A DNA stretch of 27,574 nt from Mariaggregatimicrobium sp964498785 (GTDB lineage: Bacteria > Zhuqueibacterota > Zhuqueibacteria > Thermofontimicrobiales > Thiofontviventaceae). The position numbers and the translations under genes were made by a program. Shown here piece after piece: positions 8,684-17,678 of this stretch. The DNA lies in the NCBI GenBank assembly GCA_964498785.1, contig CAZCJL010000095.1:1-27574 (forward strand), given 5' to 3'. Positions within the stretch are counted from its first letter, which is position 1; every line of letters starts with the position of its first letter. The notes under the pieces are model-generated. The model saw nothing but the letters and a program-made list of their open reading frames with translations, was not told the DNA's origin and did not search any database.

Positions 8684-10309
8684 TTAATTTAGGCGTTCAA
8701 ATATCGTTGAAATGTAAATATTGTTGTTTCTGACAAACGCAATCTTTGTCCCATCTGGCGACCAGCAAGGCTCTGTTCCGTCGGAGATAACTAATTCTGG
8801 ACTCCAATTATCTGGCGAGATAATATAAATGCTACCATCAATTTCAACAGCGATATGTGAACCAAAATCAGCGTTTTCCTGTCCCCAGTCAGGATTTGTA
8901 TAGTTACCAGTAAAAGACATCTCTTCAATCAGTTTATTATTATCTAATGTAAATATCTTCAAACCGCCCCTTGAACAACAAGCAATTTGCTTACCATTGG
9001 GAGAATAAGTGGGGTGCGTAAGTTTTTCAGTTATTTTTTCTGTCACGTTAATGGGATTACCGCCGCGGATGGATTGAAGATATATGTCCCGGCGATCATC
9101 ATAAATAATTTGTGACCCATCAGGCGAAATATCTACATTTCTTTTTGTTGAATTATCTGCACTTTCCAACAATTTTTTTGTGGAGCCAGAGTTAAAAACA
9201 GCCCAAAATAGATTATCTTTAAGATATATAAGATCGCTCGTTTCTGGGAGCCAGACCGGGAATTCATCTTTATCGCTATTTAAACCATTTGTCACCGGAA
9301 CTATTCTATAGTCAATTGTCGAGACAAGATTGATGGTACATTCGTAAAATCTTCCAAATGTAATTATTTTATCACCATCCGGATGCCAGAAATATCTGGT
9401 AAATGGCAGTGAATTCGAAATAGAATGTAGTGAAGCGCCATTTTCATCAATAATTGAAATTCGCTTTCCATATCCCTTGTTATACGCGATTTTAGTTCCA
9501 TCCGGCGACCAACGCGGACTGGAAAGGCTGTCATCTTCCAGTATATCAGTGATTAAATAATTATTTGATGTGTCAATGACTGATACTTTACATTCATTGC
9601 TCCCAAATTTAACCGTTAGAAAAACGATTTTTTGTCCATCCGGGCTCCAGTCAGGCAAGCAAGCTTCAATTGAGTCAGGTGTAATAACTCTTTTTTTACC
9701 GGTACTTAAATTCATCAGCCATATTTGTCCCTCACTCATTTCATCAATTGCATACAATAACGATTTACTATCCGGCGACCATGATAAACCTGATATTATT
9801 TTCCAGGAATCGACTTTCAAAATTTTAGTAATCTGATGACTCTTGAGCGATAAGATGAAAATTTCCTCCCATGTCGCCATTGCGATTTGCTGATCATCCG
9901 GAGACCAACAAAAAAATCTTGGTGAATAAAAATAGGGGTAAGAATAAGTAGTTAATTCAAAATCCAGCAAGGATTGAACAGTCAGATCACCATTATTCGG
10001 ATCCCTGAACACAATTTTTGATGCATCGCGAGAAAGCCCAATATTACTTATTAACTCAATATTTCCGGGTCGCGAAAAGGCGCCTAAATCTTCACCATAA
10101 ATGGAGTATGCATTGAAATATGTGGCAAACCGTTCCGTTGCATAAGCAATTCGATTTCCACAAGGCTCCCATGAAAGATGGTATTTTTCGTTGCCATCAA
10201 AAGTTAGTTGAGTTGCATTAGCTTCTATTTTGGTGATTTTTTCTACGTGTAGTTTTGTGTCGCAACTTAACAGGATAAAAATCAAAAAAAGCGATAAATG
10301 CTTAATCAT
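8684..10309 (-). CDS. TolB-like beta-propeller lipoprotein B, 541 aa
   Basis: This paralog of the two other 541-aa lipoproteins has a clear lipobox (IFILLSCDTK, cysteine at residue 16) and the same repeated W-SPDG-x-I pattern along its length. It shares the C-terminal signature HIAVEIDGSIYIIS, then EPCWSPDGTKIAFVRNNNIY. It follows the amidase gene with five bases between stop and start. The Shine-Dalgarno (AAGG) overlaps the end of the amidase gene, so the two are almost certainly translated from one mRNA. The lipid anchor implies location at the periplasmic face or on the surface. A role as binding partner or anchor for the neighbouring sorting-domain amidase is inference from the repeated gene pairing. 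Confidence 0.88.
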   Translation of the reverse strand: MIKHLSLFLIFILLSCDTKLHVEKITKIEANATQLTFDGNEKYHLSWEPCGNRIAYATERFATYFNAYSIYGEDLGAFSRPGNIELISNIGLSRDASKIVFRDPNNGDLTVQSLLDFELTTYSYPYFYSPRFFCWSPDDQQIAMATWEEIFILSLKSHQITKILKVDSWKIISGLSWSPDSKSLLYAIDEMSEGQIWLMNLSTGKKRVITPDSIEACLPDWSPDGQKIVFLTVKFGSNECKVSVIDTSNNYLITDILEDDSLSSPRWSPDGTKIAYNKGYGKRISIIDENGASLHSISNSLPFTRYFWHPDGDKIITFGRFYECTINLVSTIDYRIVPVTNGLNSDKDEFPVWLPETSDLIYLKDNLFWAVFNSGSTKKLLESADNSTKRNVDISPDGSQIIYDDRRDIYLQSIRGGNPINVTEKITEKLTHPTYSPNGKQIACCSRGGLKIFTLDNNKLIEEMSFTGNYTNPDWGQENADFGSHIAVEIDGSIYIISPDNWSPELVISDGTEPCWSPDGTKIAFVRNNNIYISTIFERLN

Positions 10310-10314
10310 TTTCT

Positions 10315-13300
10315 CTACCTTAATACAATCAATTTAGTTGATTTATTTAGATTTTGGGCTCGAATGACACAAAAATAGACACCACTAGGCACATCCCTAT
10401 TATTATCGTCTTGACCATTCCAGGTTAATGAATAACTTCCTTCCAGCTTTTGACATTTTTCCAATATTTTTATTTTCTGCCCCATGATATTATAAATAGA
10501 AATTTCGATGTTTGCTTTAAGAAAAATTTTATAATCGATTTTCGTATTGTTATTGAATGGATTGGGATAGTTATTTATTAAAATGGAAGACTCCGGGACA
10601 TTTTCATGAACACCCCAATCATAATCATCAGGTTTGACCACAAGAAAAAAACCATAACAATTAAGGCCATCTTCAAGACGAACCACATTTCCATACCAAT
10701 CATAGACATAAACATATTTTCGATGAAATTCGTTTGGTCCAACAGTTTCTCCCGTTTGCCAGCTTTGAGGAAAATTCAAAGTCCCATTATCGCTCGACAG
10801 ATTATTACCATTGGTAACTATATATTCAAATATTCCGTTTGCCGGATCTGTAGTGTCCGCATACATGAATTCTCTCATGCTTTCCTGAGTCGTGAAATAA
10901 TGATTTCTTGCAGTAGTTGTTAATTCTCTAATAATACAATTGTTGTAATTATCACGGTGTCTAAATACAAATTTGATTTTTTGAATGTCAAATTTTTCAA
11001 TCTCATTGTCATATTTTCGTCTTTTAGAATGAGCTCGCACAATAAGATCCATATCTGTGCCGTACGGAAGTAATTGTTTGCGGTTATAGGCTGTATATTC
11101 TTTTATAGGATCTTCTTCCTCGTCATCTTCTAAAGTGAAATAATAAGCAAGTTCTTCTCCTATAACACAATCATTAATGTCAAGAGGTTGATAAACAATG
11201 GAATAATCCCAATTTGATTTGTAAATTTCACCACTCGGATTCCCTATATTGTCATCTACTCTTATCTTAATTTTAAACGACTTTTCTTCAGGGAATTTTG
11301 TGGCGTCAGTAAAATCAAGGTATCCATTTTCATCTGCGTTGACATCATGATTCGTTAGCACATATTTATAATGGTTGTTATTATTCGGATCAGGATTATC
11401 ACCATGAGCATAAATGATGTCACTGTTCGATATATTTTTTTCAAATCCCGCAAACCATGGGGACCACTCAAATTCTTGAGTCGATTCGTTAAGATAAGGA
11501 TAATATTGGTACTCAATTTTTTTTACCTCCTGAGGATTTTCATAAGCATCTATATCGCTCACCTCAACAATTATATCATACTTAGTTCGTTCGAGAATTT
11601 TATTGTTGTACTTATCATCGTAAGGAGCATCTGTTTCATTCGTTTCTTCAGTCAAATAAACATTATGCACTCTCGGGATTACATTATCCGGGATTGTACC
11701 GATAATGAATGTTTCTGTTATTGATTTTGATCGACTTTCAATAAAATGATCATAAACAACAGCCTTAATCACAAGATGAGTGTTATCATCATAGCCTGAA
11801 ATATCGAGATGTCCACCGACAGCACTATGGTTTGTAAGAGCATATTTATGATCTCCCAAATACACATTATCAATATCAGGTTGGGAGGTATCAAAAACGA
11901 CTATTGGATCTGGCTCAGTTTCCCCTTCTAAATAGCAGAAATACTCGATTTTACTTACTTGAAATCGTTCTCCATTCTCTTCATCATACGTATGAAGAAC
12001 GAGATCATACGGTACAGTTTTATTTTGCAAATTTTTAGATCCAACTGAAGTACCATCATTTTCGTAGATTGCAGATAAGCTTTCGATTGTGGGCTCTTGA
12101 TCGTCGTAATCCAGATCACACAGAATTCGATAACTGCCACTGCCAGCAGCACTATACGCCATAATATGCCAGGTTCCCGTTTCCGGGAACTGGTGTGTTG
12201 CTTCAACTTTTCCATTGTCTTTACTATCCCATTTCCAATCATAGTTACTTGTTGTAGGGTCAGAACCACATCTACCATAAATTTCGAAATCATTACTGGG
12301 ATCAAATTCGTCTAAGGTCGTTTTCATAAAAATTGCCGTCTCATTTTGCAGTAAATTCCAAACTTGGGAATTACCTGTGCCACTTAAGTTTCCTTGTGAT
12401 TTTACTCCAGCAGTAAGGTTATACACAATATTATGGTAGATTGATAAATCATATCGGTAAGAAATATTATCATATTCTGCCTCCTCTTCCCAGTAATTAG
12501 GATCATCAATTGTAGCTTCACAATAATAATTTCCCTCATCAGAAGGCAATAGGAAAGGAAAATCTTCAATAGTATATAAGCTATCTGCCCAAAGAAATCC
12601 AATATTATTTGAATATAGACTTTTTTCAAAAGTACCATCATTTTTATATAAATTAATTGTTACCTCAAATTCATCAGGAATATCAATTTTTTTATAAATG
12701 TCATTTACTCCTGCGTTGTTTTTATTTATTAATCGATAGTCTAAAAAAACTAATTGCTCAGGAATAAAGAAATATTCATCAACATGATTACCACTAACAG
12801 TCGAGATACTAATTGGCCAAAACCACTCTTGTGTCGTTTCTGTATGTCTTAAATTTGCTTCAGCACCCGCATTATCATCAATATGATAAAAATGAATACA
12901 ATTCCATTTCGTTGGATCTGTCGACGCAGCAAAGGTCCAATGCCGATTCCATCTGTCTGAGGTGTGCGCATTAAATTTAATATCATTTCCCGATCCGGAC
13001 CTTACAATAGCAGCGTGCTTAAACTCGTCATCGCCTACAGTACCAAAAATAATGACATCCCCCCACTCCATATTTGCAGGCGCCTCTTCTGTTCCGTTGT
13101 ATACCATTCTCGTAGGTTGTTCCGTCATGTGATTTTGTAATTCTTCATGCAGATAATCACAGTATGCAACTACATGTCTTCCGGTCTCATCATAATTACT
13201 TTTTAGTAGATTAATTCCACCAGCAATAAGGCATTGTGAAACATAATTTGCACAATCATTTGGTGAAAGGTCAATAAAAGGCCACTGGTTGTCTTGAATT

Positions 13301-13488
13301 TCTTTTCCACTATTATTTCTTAGAGAACTTTCTTCTAAATGATCAACCCACTTGTCCGCATATCTCACTGCTTGAAATCGATTATATGAAAAACCATTAG
13401 TATTATATAGAATTATGAATGTAATTATCAGTTTTAAAGTTCGATCTATTAAAAAAAAGTATTTTTTTGTGGTTAAAACAAAAGACAT
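10315..13488 (-). CDS. Large secreted Amidase_6-like hydrolase with T9SS sorting domain
   Basis: The 1057-aa protein has a signal-anchor-like N-terminus and then an Amidase_6 / NlpC-P60-like domain (about 33-200). The predicted nucleophile is C79 in NDCANYVSQC and the predicted histidine is H158 in EFKHAAIV, placed after EWGDVIIF as is usual in this fold. Such domains cleave amide or peptide bonds, often in cell walls; the substrate here is not known. Beyond it lie a CARDB-like region (about 220-350), a PPC-like domain (about 370-460, ETGTWHIMAYSAAGSGSYRI) and three diverged copies of a beta-rich repeat marked by Y-L-TNH followed by G-LDF (about 465-960). A type A sorting domain closes it (YPNPFNN, IYNIMGQ, SGVYF). 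GGAG lies ten bases before the ATG. The HEAT gene is 63 bases upstream and lipoprotein B five bases downstream. Its N-terminal region is duplicated at 19087-19545. Confidence 0.85.
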   Translation of the reverse strand: MSFVLTTKKYFFLIDRTLKLIITFIILYNTNGFSYNRFQAVRYADKWVDHLEESSLRNNSGKEIQDNQWPFIDLSPNDCANYVSQCLIAGGINLLKSNYDETGRHVVAYCDYLHEELQNHMTEQPTRMVYNGTEEAPANMEWGDVIIFGTVGDDEFKHAAIVRSGSGNDIKFNAHTSDRWNRHWTFAASTDPTKWNCIHFYHIDDNAGAEANLRHTETTQEWFWPISISTVSGNHVDEYFFIPEQLVFLDYRLINKNNAGVNDIYKKIDIPDEFEVTINLYKNDGTFEKSLYSNNIGFLWADSLYTIEDFPFLLPSDEGNYYCEATIDDPNYWEEEAEYDNISYRYDLSIYHNIVYNLTAGVKSQGNLSGTGNSQVWNLLQNETAIFMKTTLDEFDPSNDFEIYGRCGSDPTTSNYDWKWDSKDNGKVEATHQFPETGTWHIMAYSAAGSGSYRILCDLDYDDQEPTIESLSAIYENDGTSVGSKNLQNKTVPYDLVLHTYDEENGERFQVSKIEYFCYLEGETEPDPIVVFDTSQPDIDNVYLGDHKYALTNHSAVGGHLDISGYDDNTHLVIKAVVYDHFIESRSKSITETFIIGTIPDNVIPRVHNVYLTEETNETDAPYDDKYNNKILERTKYDIIVEVSDIDAYENPQEVKKIEYQYYPYLNESTQEFEWSPWFAGFEKNISNSDIIYAHGDNPDPNNNNHYKYVLTNHDVNADENGYLDFTDATKFPEEKSFKIKIRVDDNIGNPSGEIYKSNWDYSIVYQPLDINDCVIGEELAYYFTLEDDEEEDPIKEYTAYNRKQLLPYGTDMDLIVRAHSKRRKYDNEIEKFDIQKIKFVFRHRDNYNNCIIRELTTTARNHYFTTQESMREFMYADTTDPANGIFEYIVTNGNNLSSDNGTLNFPQSWQTGETVGPNEFHRKYVYVYDWYGNVVRLEDGLNCYGFFLVVKPDDYDWGVHENVPESSILINNYPNPFNNNTKIDYKIFLKANIEISIYNIMGQKIKILEKCQKLEGSYSLTWNGQDDNNRDVPSGVYFCVIRAQNLNKSTKLIVLR

Positions 13489-14883
13489 AAGGCAATCTCT
13501 CCATATTTTTAATAGAAATTATTGGATACTATCAAAAATTTATGTTATTACTCACTCTGTTTTGCTTATATTTATGTAATTTATCGCTTCCTTTGCCTTT
13601 TTTTGTATCCATTCATCATGGCTTTTTAAACAATTTTTTAGTTCGGCTATAACTTCATCGCTACCAATCTTAATTAGTTTTTTTAATGCAGATTCTGGCA
13701 ACTGTTTAATTGCATATTTTGCTAATTCTATTTGCTCCTGATTAGACATATCTGGGCGACAAACTTCATTTTTAATCCAATAAAGTAATGGTTTTTCAAA
13801 TAAGTAGTGTCTCTTTTTGAAAATCTCCATTAATGTATTTATCGTGCATTCGCCTTCATTGTATTTTATTAAAATTTCTGAGGCCTCAAGTCTAACGATA
13901 ATAGAGCTATCATTCAATGCATCCTTCAGTACTTTAATTATGTTAGATTTATATTGTTTTTCATAATTAACTATCGCTCCTAACGCTTTAATTGCATCCT
14001 TTCGAATTGATGCTATTTCCTCAGTTTTTAATAACTGAACTAACGGTTGAATTGAACGAGGATCCGGTGTTCTTATCAAAAAATCAACTGTCTTTTCTCT
14101 TACAATTCTGGAAGAGTCTGTTAATTTATTCAATTCTTTAGGAATATATTGTCTATTTTTTAAAACCTCTCGCTCCCATTCTTTATACATCATTGTTTTA
14201 TCGTTTTGCGCATAACAAGTGTTCAAAATTATTATAATTACAGTACAAATTAGAGTAAGAAAAATTGTTTCCATATTACCAATTTTATTTTTCATAAGGG
14301 TCTCCTTATTAAAATTATTGAATTGACTATCATTCCTAAAAGTAATTAAATTAATTCACCCAAACCAATTTTCCCAATAATACTCTTTTATAAACAACAT
14401 AATATTCACTCCATTTTAACCAACCTCTCCACACAACCAATACTCTTATCTCCCTGTTTCGCGATAACCTTATACAAATAAACACCATTTGCAATTCGAT
14501 CTCCATCTCCATCGAGTCCATCCCATTCTACCATATTAAACGAAGCATTTGAATAATCTCGAATTGTCTTAATGAGTCTGCCGGAAATTGTATAAATTTT
14601 TATCGTTACCTCCGCAGGTTGCGTTAATGTATAAGTAAAATTCGTGTTCGATTGCATTGGATTGGGATAGTTGAGTACATTTAAAATTTTTAATTGTTCT
14701 GCGACTTGAAAAGTAATTCTGTCTTCACCTGTTGCGCCTGTAGAATCGACTGCTATGATCCGTAACTCGTGCGTTCCTGCTTCAAAGGAATCCTGATATA
14801 AGACTGTCCCATTTGTTTTATCATTTGGCACATATTCAATGCGCTGGTCTGCTAACTCCTATGGTAGGTCATCAACTTCTATT
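13050..14883. repeat. Direct repeat copy 1 (amidase start, HEAT gene, sorting domain)
   Basis: This segment matches 19119-20983 in the same orientation and gene order. Aligned bases differ by 6101 through the HEAT/sorting-domain part and by 6069 at the amidase end. Identity is mosaic. The stretch 14040-14596 is identical to 20141-20697 by direct base-by-base reading (557 bases). The sorting-domain stretch to about 14850 and the amidase stretch are clearly homologous but diverged. The C-terminal half of the HEAT gene is only related at protein level. Homology stops sharply inside the amidase gene (after EWGDV) and inside the C25 coding sequence (IDDHP). Confidence 0.9.
13552..14295 (-). CDS. 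Secreted HEAT-repeat protein 1
   Basis: The 247-aa product starts with a signal peptide (about 1-29, ending LNTCYAQ) and AGGAG eight bases before the ATG. It then shows helical HEAT-like repeats: RIVREKTVDFLIRTPDPRSI, SIRKDAIKALGAIVNYE, SIIVRLEASEILIKYNE and WIQKKAKEAINYI. HEAT solenoids bind other proteins, so a scaffold or adaptor role is likely, but no partner is identified. Its first 85 or so residues are the same as in the second copy (19650-20396) apart from one position, after which the two differ strongly. That marks a recombination or gene-conversion boundary inside the gene. It lies between a sorting-domain fragment and the full-length amidase. Confidence 0.82.
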   Translation of the reverse strand: MKNKIGNMETIFLTLICTVIIIILNTCYAQNDKTMMYKEWEREVLKNRQYIPKELNKLTDSSRIVREKTVDFLIRTPDPRSIQPLVQLLKTEEIASIRKDAIKALGAIVNYEKQYKSNIIKVLKDALNDSSIIVRLEASEILIKYNEGECTINTLMEIFKKRHYLFEKPLLYWIKNEVCRPDMSNQEQIELAKYAIKQLPESALKKLIKIGSDEVIAELKNCLKSHDEWIQKKAKEAINYINISKTE

Positions 14884-15608
14884 CCAAACTCAAAATAAAA
14901 TTTACCAACTTTGTCCTCAAAGTCTGAATGATTTGTAGTTTGCCATTCGATACTTAAGTAAGCGTCCTCTGGGTATTCATTAGATTCATCGGGTCGAGGT
15001 ATCTCGACTGGATTACCATTAATATTTTTATAATAGATTTTGGGTGGATCGTAAGATCTGTTATCAAAGTCTAATATTACTCTTGGGTTATGCGCCCCAT
15101 TATCTCTATTATAATTGGTGATGGCCTCTGTGTTTCGATAGTATCTAAAGTCTAAGTGATCGCCTACATATCCACTTCCTCCAAAATCTATCAATTTTCC
15201 AAGTAAATCACCCTCATCAATGGGATCTCCGATATTAAACTTTTCTGGAATAATGTGAGTATATTTGGTATAAAATGCATTCTCACCGCTGCCATGCTTC
15301 ACTCTAATCCATTGATATTTGTTTCCTGTGCTTTTATATTGAGCATCAATCTGACCATCTGTATAGCAATAAACGTCGTAATTATCAGGATTCAGATTTG
15401 TAGAAAATGGTTTGATGTCCATACCAGCATGAAAATCATAATCATAATAAGTGTCAGGGAATTCGTGTGTGGAACTTAAATTTCTCGGGCCAAATGCCGA
15501 AGTAAAACGAGAGTAATCTATGTTCCGAAGAGGTCTTTCGTTACCAAACAAACGAACAGAAATAATAAAGCTCAAAATTATATAAAATATAACCTTGTGA
15601 TATTTCAT
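14406..15608 (-). pseudogene. M23 peptidase fused to a C25-derived sorting domain, interrupted by TAG
   Basis: A single reading frame runs from ATG 15608 to TGA 14406, broken once by TAG at 14859-14861. The first 249 residues hold a signal peptide and an M23/LytM-type domain: HxxxD at H60/D64 (FHAGMDI) and H118 (YTKYTHI). The usual HxH is HLD (H151, D153), so a metal ligand is altered. The part after the TAG (141 aa counted from its first ATG) nearly duplicates the last part of the C25 peptidase, an immunoglobulin-like stretch plus a type A sorting domain. In the C25 gene the codon aligned with the stop encodes leucine (DDHPLESADQ against DDLP-stop-ELADQ). If the stop is real, the secreted peptidase loses its T9SS export tag. 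AGGAG precedes the ATG, and the gene is 20 bases downstream of the other interrupted gene. Confidence 0.85.
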
Positions 15609-15628
15609 ATAACATAACTCCTTATATA

Positions 15629-16942
15629 TTAATTAAATGTAATTACTGATTTCTCATAGTCAACCCCAAGATTTCGAAAAATTTCAACATTTGACGCCTT
15701 TTTTATTTTTGATTCGATATAATAATCCTTTTCTTCACGCTTTATTGAATTATAATCAAAATCCTCTATGGGTCTTATTTTTCCTGTTTCATCGTCAACT
15801 ATTGAATATACTCTCTCATCATCCTTAGACTTTTTATATTGATGTTTAAAAATAACGATGCCTTCGTATAATATTCTTTGGAAAGAACCTCTATCAATTT
15901 TACATGTCCATAGAACCTGCGCAGTTGGATTTAACTTTAATAGAGTCTTAATTTAATTACCTTCAATCGTTTTCGTCACTCCTAACAAATAGATATTTTT
16001 CTTCTTACCAACGCTTGCCACAGGAAATGAGCCTTCTGCCTGGTTAATAATAAATGAATTTGAAAAATTATCAAATAATTCCTTTTCTTTTTCGATATTA
16101 TTCGATTTTATATTGAAAAGAATCAATTTACTTGGAGCTGCTTTAAATTTATTTGGACTTTTAGCAGAATTAATAATTTCGTTTTCTTTATTTAATAAAA
16201 TTTCTCGTTCCTCGTATAGTTCTTTTAACTTTAATTTCGTTTTTGCTACATTAACATTTCCTTCTTTTAGATATTCTAATAATTGTTTTCTCTGCTGTGT
16301 GATGTTATCAATTTTTTTTCGCAATTTTACCTGCTCTGAACTTAGATATTCATCACTTAATTTTAATTGCTTATAAACAAGAACAATACGATCATTGTCG
16401 TACCAAGCTACACCGCTTGGTTCATTAAAAGGAATATTTAAATGTAATTTTGAACCATCAAATAAATCAATTATTTCTAAATTAAACGGATGATCAAATA
16501 ATGGTTGGACCGGTATAATGTATTGTTGATCAGGAGAGGTTTCATATCTTGATGCAATTGAATGTGCTGTCCAAAGCTTTTCACCAGTTGATAAATCATA
16601 AGCAATTATATCATCAAAGGAATTTGGGGGTTCAGGATAATCAATATTTTCTCGTTTATAAACGTAAAATTTATTCAATTTTTCATTAATAAAGACTTGT
16701 CCAACATAACAATTGAAATCTTTCCTGTACAATTGCTTACCCTGCTTGCTAAATATCAATGCAGATTGAGTACCTGAAGGCAGATTGTGAATAGTTAATC
16801 CGACATACTTAGATGAACTTGTTACACGCCCAATTTGATATGATTCACCAAAATTGATGATTCTGCTAGATGCTTTCGATATATTGCGATTAGAAAATCC
16901 TAAGAAGATTACCATTATGTGTATAAAAAAGAGTTTCTTCAT
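15629..16942 (-). pseudogene. Secreted coiled-coil beta-propeller protein 1, interrupted by TAA
   Basis: The frame is open from ATG 16942 to TAA 15629 except for one TAA at 15953-15955. I choose ATG 16942 because GGAG lies seven bases before it; a second ATG at 16954 precedes that GGAG. The region after the stop (LLKLNPTAQVLWTCKIDRG) aligns with LLKLDKFGNLIWTSHLGRY of the intact paralog at 17679-18953, so the stop truncates what was one protein of about 436 residues. The N-terminal signal peptide is followed by propeller-like strands (ILGE-style blades such as IIAYDLSTGEKLWTAHS) and a charged helical insert of about 65 residues (LRKKIDNITQQRKQLLEYLK and onward) that should form a coiled-coil hairpin. 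The family is not recognised. It sits between two M23 genes. Confidence 0.82.
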
Positions 16943-17021
16943 TTTTTTCTCCATATATTTGAATGTAAAATCTGAATAATTTAAATATTTTTGTTAAATC
17001 TGCATAGGATTGGCTAATAAT

Positions 17022-17660
17022 TTAACTAATAATATGTTCATCACCTAAATCATCTCGATAGCGTAGTTCTGGATTTTGATTTAGTGCCATATTGAAATTA
17101 TCATTCATATCCTTTAATTTGTGTCCGGGATTTATTGCACCTGATTCATCGTACGCTGATGAAGGTTCACTTGTATAATAGCAGATATGGAGATGATCAC
17201 CTGCTATTTCCCCCGTAGGATAATAATCAGCAATCCAGCCAATTGTTAAATCATAAGTAATGTCACGCTCTTCATAAATATCAACATGTTCGGTTCCCTT
17301 ATCCCATATAACATGCTTGTATTTAAGGTAATAAATATCACCGTTAGCCGGTAGGTATTCTACAACAAAAAATTGATTATACCCAGTTCCTCCAACGAAT
17401 TTGACAATCCCAACTGCATCTGATTTATAAAATGGTGTGAATTGTGGCGCCGCAATATCAATTCCATGATGGAAATCATAATTATAACCATTATTAGGGT
17501 ATTCTTCCGTTCCTAAGTTTCTTGGTCCGAAAGCTGATGAGAAATCATGCTCAAAATATTGATTCCAAAATGGCCACAATGGAAAATCCTGACTTTTTAA
17601 AGTAGTAATCAAAATGAAAAATCCAAAAATAGTAAGGAATTTAATATTTTTATTTTTCAT
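17022..17660 (-). CDS. Secreted M23-family metallopeptidase
   Basis: The 212-aa product has a signal peptide (about 1-22) and a compact M23/LytM-type domain with all key residues: H64 and D68 (FHHGIDI), H116 (YLKYKHVIW) and H156/H158 (GDHLHICYY). The family cleaves peptide cross-links of peptidoglycan or glycine-rich peptides in the periplasm or outside the cell; the target here is unknown. The sequence starts the domain with SSAFGPRNLG, shared with the interrupted M23 gene downstream, but it stops soon after the catalytic domain and has no sorting domain. AGGAG is ten bases before the ATG. It follows the coiled-coil propeller gene by 18 bases, and the same propeller-then-M23 order recurs at 16942-14406. 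Confidence 0.88.
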   Translation of the reverse strand: MKNKNIKFLTIFGFFILITTLKSQDFPLWPFWNQYFEHDFSSAFGPRNLGTEEYPNNGYNYDFHHGIDIAAPQFTPFYKSDAVGIVKFVGGTGYNQFFVVEYLPANGDIYYLKYKHVIWDKGTEHVDIYEERDITYDLTIGWIADYYPTGEIAGDHLHICYYTSEPSSAYDESGAINPGHKLKDMNDNFNMALNQNPELRYRDDLGDEHIIS

Positions 17661-17678
17661 AATTATTATGCTCCTATT

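Noticed and set aside
8441..8692. An 83-codon plus-strand frame in the intergenic region
   Set aside because: It crosses the hairpins and poly-T run, overlaps the end of lipoprotein B, has no Shine-Dalgarno and would be the only plus-strand gene.
14406..14831. Treating the sorting-domain frame as an independent 141-aa gene
   Set aside because: It lacks a signal peptide and is in frame with, and homologous through, the upstream M23 frame; the internal ATG has no good ribosome binding site.
14406..16942. Genome-wide stop-codon reassignment to explain the internal stops
   Set aside because: TAA, TAG and TGA each end clearly complete genes in this window, so none is simply a sense codon.
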